17,592 nucleotides of DNA, from assembly GCA_015494675.1 (NCBI GenBank), contig WGAW01000194.1, positions 1-17,592 on the forward strand, given 5' to 3'. Every line of letters begins with the position of its first letter. Position 1 is the stretch's first letter. Origin of the DNA: Hydrogenimonas sp. (GTDB lineage Bacteria > Campylobacterota > Campylobacteria > Campylobacterales > Hydrogenimonadaceae). Below the pieces are notes generated by a model, which had not been told where the DNA came from, searched no databases, and saw only the letters and a list, made by a program, of their open reading frames with translations. The position numbers and the translations under genes were made by a program. Shown here in pieces: positions 1 through 7,344 of this stretch.

Positions 1-1
1 A

Positions 2-715
2 CACAGGGGTAAGCTAACGGGAATACTCAACGGCATAGATACTACCGTTTTCGACCCGATGAACGACCCCGTCATTGCGGCCCGTTACGGTGCGGGATGC
101 CTTGACGGTAAGCAAATCTGCAAAGAGAGCCTCCTGAAAGAGATTGATATAGATAAATATGAACTACCTCTATTCATATTCATAGGCCGTTTTACGGAGC
201 AGAAGGGGGTAGAGCTTATAATTGAGGCGGCAGGGGAACTGGCGAAGCGCCCGGCGCTATTTTCGATTCTTGGTGAGGGGGAGTCCCGCTACGCCGAGGA
301 ACTACAGCGGATATCGGAAAGGTACGAAAACTTCAACCTGCGGGTCGGTTACGACGAGGCTCTTTCGCATCGAATGTACGCCGCGGCCGACTTTCTGCTG
401 ATGCCCTCGCGTTTCGAGCCTTGCGGGCTCAACCAGATGATCGCAATGCGCTACGGTGCCGTTGCCGTCGTTCATGCGGTCGGAGGACTTCGCGACACGG
501 TACACCCCGTCAACGCCGCACAGGATATCTGCGGCCTCGGACTCCTTTTCGACACTATGGAGCCCTCCGCACTGGTGGAGTGTGTGGATAGGGCGATCGC
601 TCTGTATAAAAGAAGAACCGTACTCGAGCGGATCGTCGAGTTCAATATGGAGTGCGACTTCTCGATCGAGAGGTGTGCATCCCGTTACCTTGAGCTATAC
701 AGGAGGCTTCTGTGA
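2..715 (+). CDS. glgA: Glycogen synthase (GT5), C-terminal part; gene runs off the left edge
   Basis: The frame is open from base 2, so the N-terminal half lies outside the window; 237 residues are visible. GlgA adds glucosyl units from ADP- (or UDP-) glucose to an alpha-1,4-glucan in the cytoplasm. The visible part is the C-terminal Rossmann domain of a GT-B glycosyltransferase. It begins with GILNGID, then has the donor-binding GRFTEQKG loop (Arg and Lys contact the nucleotide sugar in this family) and ends near the FEPCGLNQ segment, which carries the conserved Glu and Gly of the active site. It resembles the complete GlgA at 1576-3063 in all these motifs but differs widely elsewhere, so it is a diverged second synthase and not a recent duplicate. 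Its TGA stop overlaps the GTG start of the glucokinase gene (GTGA). Specificity cannot be judged without the N-terminal KTGGL region. Confidence 0.9.
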   Translation, partial: HRGKLTGILNGIDTTVFDPMNDPVIAARYGAGCLDGKQICKESLLKEIDIDKYELPLFIFIGRFTEQKGVELIIEAAGELAKRPALFSILGEGESRYAEELQRISERYENFNLRVGYDEALSHRMYAAADFLLMPSRFEPCGLNQMIAMRYGAVAVVHAVGGLRDTVHPVNAAQDICGLGLLFDTMEPSALVECVDRAIALYKRRTVLERIVEFNMECDFSIERCASRYLELYRRLL

Positions 716-1563
716 GCAGGCTCGCGATAGATGCGGGGGGTACATGGCTTCGTTACGAAATAGTCGGAGAGAGGGAAGAGTGCGGCAGGGTCCCTTCGCG
801 TGAAGTGCCGCTTTGGTCTTTCGTCTCATCACTGCTAAAAAGGTTCCCCGACATAGACGCGGCTGCGATCTCTTTCGCGGGTCAGGTGCACGAAGGGGTA
901 ATCCTTTCGGCTCCGAATATCGAGATCGACGAACCCGAAATCGAAAACCTGGCGGAGAGCGCCTTCGGTATACCGCTAAAGATAGAGAACGACCTCAACT
1001 GTGCGGCTCTGGCCGAGTCGGTCTACTGGAACGAGAAGGATGTGACGGCCCTCTACTCCGGTACCGGTCTGGGGTGCGGAATCGTAACCGGAGGAGAGAT
1101 AGTGCACGGATGGCGGAGCCTCGCCGGCGAAATAGGACACATACCATACAAAAAGACGCCGTTTCGCTGCGGATGCGGAAAGGATAACTGCATAGAGCTC
1201 TACGCTTCCGGAAGCGGCATGGAAAAGTGGATGGAGTATATCGGTTGCGAGGGCAGACCGGACCTGCACGGACTTGCAGGTTCCGAAAAAGAGGAGTGCC
1301 GCAGGATCGCGGAGGGGTACATCGAAGCGATGCTTACGGCATCGGCGACAGCCGTTACGCTCTTCAATCCCAAAATCCTCGTTCTCGGCGGAGGCGTGAT
1401 AGAGCACAATCCGGAGGTCGTAGATAGAGTCGAGAGAGAAATAGCGCGCTATGCGCTTGCCGAGAGCCTGAAAGGTCTGAAGATCGTGCGAAGCCGTATC
1501 GAGAACGCTTCGATGCAGGGTGCAAAGCTGCTGTTGGATACAATGACGACACTGATCGATTAG
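712..1563 (+). CDS. ROK-family glucokinase
   Basis: This 283-aa protein most likely phosphorylates glucose with ATP in the cytoplasm, linking glycogen or free glucose to glucose-6-phosphate. The N-terminal phosphate-binding motif DAGGTWLR starts at residue 7. The catalytic-base motif IEND has Asp94. The ROK signature follows at about 118-162, with GEIGH (Glu140, His143) and a zinc-binding cysteine cluster CGCGKDNC (Cys153, 155, 160). Length is slightly below the usual 300-320 aa. The GTG start at 712 is chosen because an AGGAGG-like site lies just upstream and the start overlaps the preceding glgA stop, indicating translational coupling. Its place between two glycogen synthases supports a sugar kinase over a ROK repressor, and no N-terminal helix-turn-helix is present. 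Another hexose or N-acetylhexosamine as substrate cannot be excluded. Confidence 0.88.
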   Translation: MSRLAIDAGGTWLRYEIVGEREECGRVPSREVPLWSFVSSLLKRFPDIDAAAISFAGQVHEGVILSAPNIEIDEPEIENLAESAFGIPLKIENDLNCAALAESVYWNEKDVTALYSGTGLGCGIVTGGEIVHGWRSLAGEIGHIPYKKTPFRCGCGKDNCIELYASGSGMEKWMEYIGCEGRPDLHGLAGSEKEECRRIAEGYIEAMLTASATAVTLFNPKILVLGGGVIEHNPEVVDRVEREIARYALAESLKGLKIVRSRIENASMQGAKLLLDTMTTLID

Positions 1564-1575
1564 AGAGGGAGAGAT

Positions 1576-3063
1576 ATGAAGAGTGGACTGAAGATTCTTT
1601 TTTGTGCATCGGAGGCGGTTCCGTTCGCAAAAACGGGTGGGCTGGCCGATGTGGCCGGAGCGCTTCCGAAGGCTTTGAGCGGGCTCGGACACGAAGTCAA
1701 GGCGGTGCTGCCCAGATACTACGCGATAGACCGCTCCGGTCTGGAGCATCTGCCCGGAGCTCTCGGCGTTCCTATGGGCCCGATGGGGACACTCTGGGCA
1801 GGTATCTACAAAAGCGTTGTGCCGGGTAGCGGCGTGGAGGTCTATTTTGTCGATTACGAAGCCTTCTTCGGCCGCTCCGGACTCTATGCCGACGATAACG
1901 GCTTCAGCTACGACGACAACGACATAAGATTCATCTTCTTCAGCAAAGCCGCTTTCGAGCTTGCCCGCAAACTCGACTTCAGACCCGACATAATCCACTC
2001 CAACGACTGGCACACCGCGCTGCAGCCCGTTCTACTAAAGAGTAGATACGCTTTCGACGATCGATTCGAAGATGCGGCGACGATACTTACGATACACAAT
2101 CTCCAGCATCAGGGACACTTTTCGAAAAGAGGCATAGATACGGCGGAAATCGGCTGGGAGCGCTTCAATCCGCACGAGTTCGAGGCTATGGACGGCATGA
2201 ACCTCCTTAAAGGCGGCATAGCGAACGCGGATGCGATAACCACGGTAAGCAGAAAGTACGCCGCCGAAATTCAGACACCCGAATTCGGCTTCGGTCTCGA
2301 CGGCCATATAAGGGCCCACTCGGCCCGACTCTTCGGCATACTCAACGGTGTAGACTACTCGGAGTGGAACCCCGCTACCGATCCGCACATAGCCGCAAAC
2401 TACGACATAGGCGATATGTCTGGCAAGGCTCTGTGCAAAAGGGAGCTTCAGGAGCGTTTCGGACTGCCGAAAAGAGATGACGTTCCGCTCGTGGGGTTTG
2501 TCGGCCGTTTCGCCGAACAGAAGGGGATCGGCCTCATAGCCGGGGCGATCGAGGGGCTGATGCATCTGGATGCTCAGTTTGTGATGCTGGGAACCGGTGA
2601 AAAGTGGGCAGAGGGGTTCTTCGGCGATGTGGCGCGGCGCTACCCGGATCGCTTCGGCTGCCATGTCGGATACTCCGAAGAGCTGGCCCACAAGATAGAG
2701 GCGGGGTGCGACCTCTTTCTGATGCCCTCTCTCTTCGAGCCGTGCGGTCTCAACCAGATATACTCGCTTCGCTACGGCACCCTCCCCATAGTTCGCGCCA
2801 CGGGCGGCCTCGACGATACGATAAGCAACTACGATCCGGCGACTGCGGAGGGCAACGGCTTCAAATTCCACGACGCCACGCACGATGCGCTATACCAGAC
2901 CGTAAAGTGGGCGTGCGATACCTACCGTTACGAGCGTGACGCTTACAAAACGATGCAAAAGAGGGCTATGGAGGCCGAATTCGACTGGAGACACTCGGCC
3001 GCGGCTTATGAAGATGTCTATCTATGGGCGTACTACACGAAACGTTCGGCAAGGCACAGGTAA
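1576..3063 (+). CDS. glgA: Glycogen synthase GlgA (complete, GT5)
   Basis: This 495-aa cytoplasmic enzyme elongates alpha-1,4-glucan from a nucleotide-activated glucose. The N-terminal ADP-glucose-binding motif KTGGLADV is at residues 19-26. A conserved HNDWHT-like segment (SNDWHTAL) and TIHNLQHQG follow in the N-terminal domain. The C-terminal domain has GILNGVD, GRFAEQKG (Arg311, Lys316) and FEPCGLNQ (Glu388). Length is close to the roughly 480-aa family norm. The ATG at 1576 is preceded by a GAGAGGGAGAG purine-rich site and lies 12 nt after the glucokinase stop. The glgB start follows the stop by 4 nt, so synthase and branching enzyme are probably made together. The KTGGL motif fits a bacterial ADP-glucose enzyme; no glgC is visible in this window, though one could lie upstream. 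Confidence 0.95.
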   Translation: MKSGLKILFCASEAVPFAKTGGLADVAGALPKALSGLGHEVKAVLPRYYAIDRSGLEHLPGALGVPMGPMGTLWAGIYKSVVPGSGVEVYFVDYEAFFGRSGLYADDNGFSYDDNDIRFIFFSKAAFELARKLDFRPDIIHSNDWHTALQPVLLKSRYAFDDRFEDAATILTIHNLQHQGHFSKRGIDTAEIGWERFNPHEFEAMDGMNLLKGGIANADAITTVSRKYAAEIQTPEFGFGLDGHIRAHSARLFGILNGVDYSEWNPATDPHIAANYDIGDMSGKALCKRELQERFGLPKRDDVPLVGFVGRFAEQKGIGLIAGAIEGLMHLDAQFVMLGTGEKWAEGFFGDVARRYPDRFGCHVGYSEELAHKIEAGCDLFLMPSLFEPCGLNQIYSLRYGTLPIVRATGGLDDTISNYDPATAEGNGFKFHDATHDALYQTVKWACDTYRYERDAYKTMQKRAMEAEFDWRHSAAAYEDVYLWAYYTKRSARHR

Positions 3064-3067
3064 CGAT

Positions 3068-4984
3068 ATGGGCGCCGTTTATTACGACATCACACGCTTC
3101 GGCGATCTCGACATATACCTATTTAAAGAGGGGACGCACGCGAGGCTGTACGAGAAGATGGGGTCGCATATCATGGAGCGTAACGGCAGGTCGGGTGTAT
3201 ACTTCGCCGTCTGGGCGCCGAACGCCGTCGAAGTAAGCGTCGTAGGCGACTTCAACTCCTACGACCCCTCCGCACATCCGCTCAGGATGCGCGCCGACGG
3301 ATCGGGAATATGGGAGGGGTTCATAGAGGGGGCCGAAAAGGGACAGACCTACAAATACCGCATAGTCTCTTCGATCGGGGGACGAACTTTTGAAAAGGCG
3401 GACCCTTACGCGATATATGCCGAGAAGCCTCCCAACTCCGCCTCCCGTATCTGGAGCATAGAGGACTACGAGTGGCGTGACGATGCTTGGATGGAGCTAA
3501 GGAGCGGCAAAAACGGCCACGATAAACCGATAACCGTCTACGAAGTTCATCTGGGATCGTGGCGAAGAAGGGTTGAAGAGGGGAACCGTTATCTCACATA
3601 TCTCGAAGCGGCCGAAGAGCTGGCCGACTACCTGAACGAGATGAACTACACCCACGTAGAGATCATGCCGATTACCGAATACCCGTTTGAAGGGTCGTGG
3701 GGATATCAGGTTACAGGCTACTTCGCGCCTACCGCCCGCTACGGAACGCCGCAGGAGTTCATGGCTTTCGTAGATACGATGCACAGGCACGGAATAGGGG
3801 TGATCATGGACTGGGTCCCTTCGCACTTCGTTACCGACGGCCACGGCCTCATAAATTTCGACGGAACCTGCCTCTATGAACATATGGACCCCCGCCTGGG
3901 GTACCACCCGGAGTGGAGCAGCGCCATATTCAACTACGGCCGCAACGAGGTCCGCGCATTTCTTATTTCAAGCGCCATGTACTGGCTCGAGAAGTATCAT
4001 ATAGACGGAATCAGGGTCGATGCCGTAGCTTCGATGCTCTACCTAGACTATGCGCGCAAAGAGGGGGAGTGGCTTCCGAACAGGTACGGCGGCAACGAGA
4101 ACCTGGATGCGATAGCTTTTCTCAAACAGCTGAACGAAACCGTCTACGGCGCGTTCGAAGATATTCTTATGGTCGCGGAGGAGTCCACCGCCTACCCTAT
4201 GGTGACCCGCCCTGTCTACTCGGGAGGGCTCGGCTTCGGCTTCAAGTGGAACATGGGGTGGATGCACGACACCCTTAAATACTTCAAGGTCGACCCTGTT
4301 TTCAGACTGCATCACCACAACCGGATAACCTTCAGTATGTGGTACGCTTTCGACGAAAACTTCATGCTGCCGCTAAGCCACGACGAAGTGGTGCATATGA
4401 AGGGCTCTCTGATAAACAAGATGCCGGGCGACGAGAATCTGAAATTCGCGAATCTTCGTGCGCTTCTGTCGTACATGACGGCACACCCGGGCAAGAAGCT
4501 GCTCTTCATGGGAGGGGAGTTCGGCCAGTGGAGCGAGTGGAACTACAAAGAGAGCCTGGAGTGGCACCTGTTGGAGAAACCGCGTCATGCCGGGCTGAAA
4601 AAGATGGTAAGTGATCTGAACGCACTCTACAAAACGAGGCCGGCTCTTCATCTTTACGACGAAAAACATGCCGGCTTCGAGTGGATAGATGCCGACGACG
4701 CCGCCAGAAATCTGCTCATTTTCGCCAGAAAAAGCGACATAGAAGAGGAGACGATACTCGTGGTGTGCAATTTTGCAGACACGGTACACAAAGGAGTGCG
4801 CATCGGAGTTCCGGTACCGGGCAGATGGAGAGAGATATTCTGCTCACAAAGCGGGGAGTACGGCGGCTGGGGGAGTTTAGGTAAAAAGAGTCTGCGGAGC
4901 GAAGAGGTCGAGTATCACGGTAGGAGCGAATCTATAGTGGTTGATCTTCAGGCTTTGAGCGTCACATTTTTCGAAATTGTGTAG
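3068..4984 (+). CDS. glgB: 1,4-alpha-glucan branching enzyme GlgB (GH13)
   Basis: This 638-aa enzyme cuts an alpha-1,4 chain and re-attaches it as an alpha-1,6 branch, making glycogen. An N-terminal CBM48 domain (about 40-125, including FAVWAPNA and GDFNSYD) precedes the GH13 barrel. Barrel motifs visible are DWVPSHF (about 248-254), GIRVDAV with the nucleophile Asp318, MVAEEST with the acid/base Glu at 371 or 372, and LSHDE with Asp439. A C-terminal beta domain completes the protein. The frame extends upstream into glgA, but the ATG at 3068 is preferred: it gives the normal N-terminus (MGAVYYDITRF), follows the glgA stop by 4 nt and avoids a long overlap. It is the last gene of the glycogen operon; the next gene has its own promoter. 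Confidence 0.95.
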   Translation: MGAVYYDITRFGDLDIYLFKEGTHARLYEKMGSHIMERNGRSGVYFAVWAPNAVEVSVVGDFNSYDPSAHPLRMRADGSGIWEGFIEGAEKGQTYKYRIVSSIGGRTFEKADPYAIYAEKPPNSASRIWSIEDYEWRDDAWMELRSGKNGHDKPITVYEVHLGSWRRRVEEGNRYLTYLEAAEELADYLNEMNYTHVEIMPITEYPFEGSWGYQVTGYFAPTARYGTPQEFMAFVDTMHRHGIGVIMDWVPSHFVTDGHGLINFDGTCLYEHMDPRLGYHPEWSSAIFNYGRNEVRAFLISSAMYWLEKYHIDGIRVDAVASMLYLDYARKEGEWLPNRYGGNENLDAIAFLKQLNETVYGAFEDILMVAEESTAYPMVTRPVYSGGLGFGFKWNMGWMHDTLKYFKVDPVFRLHHHNRITFSMWYAFDENFMLPLSHDEVVHMKGSLINKMPGDENLKFANLRALLSYMTAHPGKKLLFMGGEFGQWSEWNYKESLEWHLLEKPRHAGLKKMVSDLNALYKTRPALHLYDEKHAGFEWIDADDAARNLLIFARKSDIEEETILVVCNFADTVHKGVRIGVPVPGRWREIFCSQSGEYGGWGSLGKKSLRSEEVEYHGRSESIVVDLQALSVTFFEIV

Positions 4985-5015
4985 ATTTTTCCGCCGGTCG
5001 GTGCGGTAATAAAAG

Positions 5016-5046
5016 TTGCCTCCGTTTACCTTTTTGGGAGTATAAT
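5016..5046 (+). promoter_or_regulatory. Putative sigma-70 promoter of the ahpD-pdh operon
   Basis: A perfect TATAAT lies at 5041-5046, with a TTGCCT at 5016-5021 as a -35-like element (19 bp spacing). A good ribosome site, AAAAAGGAGAG, follows just before the ATG at 5074. This is the only gap of notable size (89 bp) between glgB and the pdh genes, which makes it the natural start of a separate transcript. No operator is obvious. Confidence 0.55.
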
Positions 5047-5073
5047 AATCGTATACAAGAAAAAGGAGAGGTT

Positions 5074-5412
5074 ATGGGAAAATATACCGAGAAGCTCGAA
5101 GAGATAAAGAGGCTCATAGGGAGGTTGCAGAAAGAGGAGGCCGATCAGATATCGGCATTTCACGACTTCATGACCGCCGTGGAGAAGCCGGGCCGTCTCG
5201 ATGCGAAGCATAAAGAGCTCATAAACGTGGCTCTCGCGGTAGCGGCACAGTGTGAGTGGTGCATAGCGCTGCATGTAAAAGGCGCTCTCGATGCCGGAGC
5301 GGACAGAAAAGAGATACTCGACGCCGCGATGCAGGCGGTTTTGATGCACGGCGGTCCCGCGCTCATGTATATGACGCCGGTAGTTGAGGCGCTGGACGAG
5401 TTTTCATCATGA
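5074..5412 (+). CDS. AhpD-like carboxymuconolactone decarboxylase family protein (CxxC)
   Basis: This 112-aa, all-helical protein of the CMD/AhpD superfamily carries the redox motif CEWCIALH: Cys60, Cys63 and His67, preceded by a conserved acidic helix. In characterised AhpD proteins this pair forms a disulfide reduced by lipoamide and passes electrons to a peroxiredoxin. The length fits single-domain members (about 110 aa) better than classical AhpD (about 175 aa). It is the first gene of the operon, has a strong ribosome site, and its TGA overlaps the ATG of pyruvate dehydrogenase E1 alpha (ATGA), so the two are translationally coupled. Since E2 (lipoyl protein) and E3 are encoded downstream, a lipoamide-linked antioxidant or thiol-repair role is a reasonable inference. 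The decarboxylase activity of the family name is unlikely. No AhpC is present here. Confidence 0.82.
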   Translation: MGKYTEKLEEIKRLIGRLQKEEADQISAFHDFMTAVEKPGRLDAKHKELINVALAVAAQCEWCIALHVKGALDAGADRKEILDAAMQAVLMHGGPALMYMTPVVEALDEFSS

Positions 5413-6380
5413 ACAAACTGCTCGCGGAGGAGATCTACTACTATATGGTGCTCGGTCGCAGGTTCGAATATGCGGCAAAAGAGCACTATATGACGGGAGA
5501 TATATCGGGTTTTCTGCATCTGGACATCGGACAGGAGGCTTTGAGTGTAGGTGCGGTGAAGGCCTTTGAGAAGGGCGACCTATTCTCTACCTACAGAGAG
5601 CATGTAATGGCGATGGCAAGAGGCATGGAGCCGCGCGCCGTCATGGCTGAACTCTTCGGCAAAGTTACAGGTGTCAGCCGGGGAAAAGGGGGCTCGATGC
5701 ACCTATTCGATCCGTCGCGCTTCTTCTACGGCGGCGACGCCATAGTCGGCGGGCAGATACCCAATGCCGTCGGCTGCGCATACGCGCGAAAATACAAGGG
5801 GGAAGAGGATGGTGTGATGGTGGTTTTCGGAGACGGGGCGACCAACGGCGGGGCCTTTTTCGAGTCGCTCAACATAGCCTCCGCATGGAGACTACCGCTC
5901 ATATTCCTTTGCGAAAACAACCGTTACGCCATAGGAACCGAGATCACCCGTGTCTCACCCTTTTTGCAGCAGGCAAAAAAGGCCGCGCCCTACATGCCGA
6001 CGATAGAGGTGGACGGTATGGATGCGATAGCCGTATACGAAACGGTGAAAGAGGCTCAAAGAGAGATTCAAAACGGCCACGGCCCCATATTTATAGAGGC
6101 CTTTACATGCAGGTACGAAGGGCACTCGATGAGCGACCCGGGAAACTACCGCTCGCCGCAGGAGATGCAGATCTGTAAATCGAAAGATCCGATAGAGAGG
6201 ATGAAGTCGGCCCTTCTCGAGAAGTTCGGTACGGATAGGCAGATGGTAGAGTCTCTCGAGCAGAGAGCCGAAAAGGCGGTCGAAGAGGCCGTCGAGTTCG
6301 CCGCTTCGAGCCCGGAGCCGGAGCCCTCGGAACTTTATGAAGATATATTCTGCAAAAGGTGCGGCAATGTTGTATCGTGA
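5409..6380 (+). CDS. pdhA: Pyruvate dehydrogenase E1 component, alpha subunit
   Basis: This 323-aa thiamine-diphosphate enzyme subunit pairs with E1 beta to decarboxylate pyruvate and acetylate the lipoyl arm of E2. The ThDP/Mg motif runs from GDGATNGG (141-148) to the ENN at 169-171. The GHSMSDP segment (about 239-245) is typical of pyruvate rather than branched-chain E1 alpha, as is the following Tyr-Arg. The HLDIGQEA region and GKGGSMHLF are also standard. The usual YRxHG motif is seen as YREHV (62-66). The start overlaps the ahpD-like stop by 4 nt, and the 3' end overlaps pdhB by 14 nt. Acetoin dehydrogenase E1 is the main alternative, but GHSMSDP and the full pdh gene order favour pyruvate. 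Confidence 0.9.
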   Translation: MNKLLAEEIYYYMVLGRRFEYAAKEHYMTGDISGFLHLDIGQEALSVGAVKAFEKGDLFSTYREHVMAMARGMEPRAVMAELFGKVTGVSRGKGGSMHLFDPSRFFYGGDAIVGGQIPNAVGCAYARKYKGEEDGVMVVFGDGATNGGAFFESLNIASAWRLPLIFLCENNRYAIGTEITRVSPFLQQAKKAAPYMPTIEVDGMDAIAVYETVKEAQREIQNGHGPIFIEAFTCRYEGHSMSDPGNYRSPQEMQICKSKDPIERMKSALLEKFGTDRQMVESLEQRAEKAVEEAVEFAASSPEPEPSELYEDIFCKRCGNVVS

Positions 6381-7344
6381 AGCGCTTAACCGCGCACTAG
6401 ATGAGACGATGGAGATGGACCCCGACGTCGTGGTACTCGGTGAAGATGTGGGGCTCTACGGGGGCTCATACAGGGTGACCGAGGGGCTTGTCGCAAAATA
6501 TGGAGAGAGAAGGCTGATCGACACCCCGATAGCGGAGCTCTCCATCGTTGGAAATGCCGTAGGTATGGCGATGGGAGGGCTCAGACCCGTTGCCGAGATC
6601 ATGACGGCAAACTTCTCACTGCTGGCGTTCGATCAGATCATTAACCATATGTCCAAACTGCGATACATGAGTGCCGGAAAGATAACGCTGCCGATGGTCG
6701 TGCGCTTTCCGCAGGGAGTGAGCAGGCAGCTTGCCGCGCAGCACTCGGAGAGTTACGAGCAGATGCTTTGCGCCGTTCCGGGCCTCACCGTCTTTGCGGC
6801 GAGCGATGTGAACTACGCCTACCACGCACTCAAAAGAGCCATACTCATGGACGATCCGGTCATATTCATAGAGCATGAACTTCTATACAACAAAAAGGGG
6901 GAGGTCGACTTCGACGCGGAGCTCGACCCCTTCAAGGCACGCATAGTCAAAGAGGGGGAGGATATCACGATAATAAGCTACCTGAAGATGGTGGACGACG
7001 TCATGGAAGCCGTGCCGCGGATAGAGGAGAGCCTGCGTAGAAGCTGCGAAGTGATAGACCTCTGCTCACTCAATCCGATAGATTTCGAAACTATCGCCAA
7101 GTCGGTCGAAAAGAGCGGCAGGGTCGTGTTGGTGGAGGAGGACCACAGAACCGGCGGCTACGGATCGCAGGTGGTCAGCCGTATATGCGAGGAGCTCTTT
7201 TTCAGCCTCGATGCGCCGCCTCTGCGAATAGCCGGCGAAGATGTACCTATACCGTACAACAGAAGGCTTGAGCTGCTCTCCATTCCGACTCCCGAAAAGA
7301 TCGCCCGTCAGGTTACGGAGTGGGGGAGAAAAAATGGCCTATGA
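6367..7344 (+). CDS. pdhB: Pyruvate dehydrogenase E1 component, beta subunit
   Basis: This 325-aa partner of E1 alpha completes the ThDP site and contacts the E2 core. Motifs visible: GEDVG (Glu26, Asp27), the DTPIAE segment (52-57, whose Glu activates the ThDP aminopyrimidine ring in the family), and the catalytic AQHSES segment with His126. The C-terminal transketolase domain includes VEEDHRTGGYGS. An ATG at 6337 in the same frame would add ten residues, but the ATG at 6367 gives the family N-terminus (MLYREALN) and is preceded by AAAAGGTG at suitable spacing, so it is chosen. The reading frame overlaps pdhA by 14 nt and pdhC by 11 nt, pointing to coupled translation and balanced subunit supply. 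Confidence 0.92.
   Translation: MLYREALNRALDETMEMDPDVVVLGEDVGLYGGSYRVTEGLVAKYGERRLIDTPIAELSIVGNAVGMAMGGLRPVAEIMTANFSLLAFDQIINHMSKLRYMSAGKITLPMVVRFPQGVSRQLAAQHSESYEQMLCAVPGLTVFAASDVNYAYHALKRAILMDDPVIFIEHELLYNKKGEVDFDAELDPFKARIVKEGEDITIISYLKMVDDVMEAVPRIEESLRRSCEVIDLCSLNPIDFETIAKSVEKSGRVVLVEEDHRTGGYGSQVVSRICEELFFSLDAPPLRIAGEDVPIPYNRRLELLSIPTPEKIARQVTEWGRKNGL

Noticed and set aside
976..2013. Long - strand open frame (345 codons) across the glucokinase and glgA genes
   Set aside because: It lies antisense to two well-supported genes, has composition typical of an antisense shadow (Val/Ala/Glu runs, no domain), and no ribosome site.
2035..2883. - strand open frame of 282 codons inside glgA
   Set aside because: Fully antisense to conserved glgA motifs; a shadow of its codon bias.
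4985..5010. Weak CCGC/GCGG hairpin after glgB as a terminator
   Set aside because: Stem of only 4 bp with an 8-nt loop and no following T-tract; the T-run lies before it instead.
5074..5412. A true carboxymuconolactone decarboxylase
   Set aside because: The CxxC-x3-H redox motif and lipoyl-enzyme neighbours fit the AhpD branch; no aromatic-degradation genes are present.
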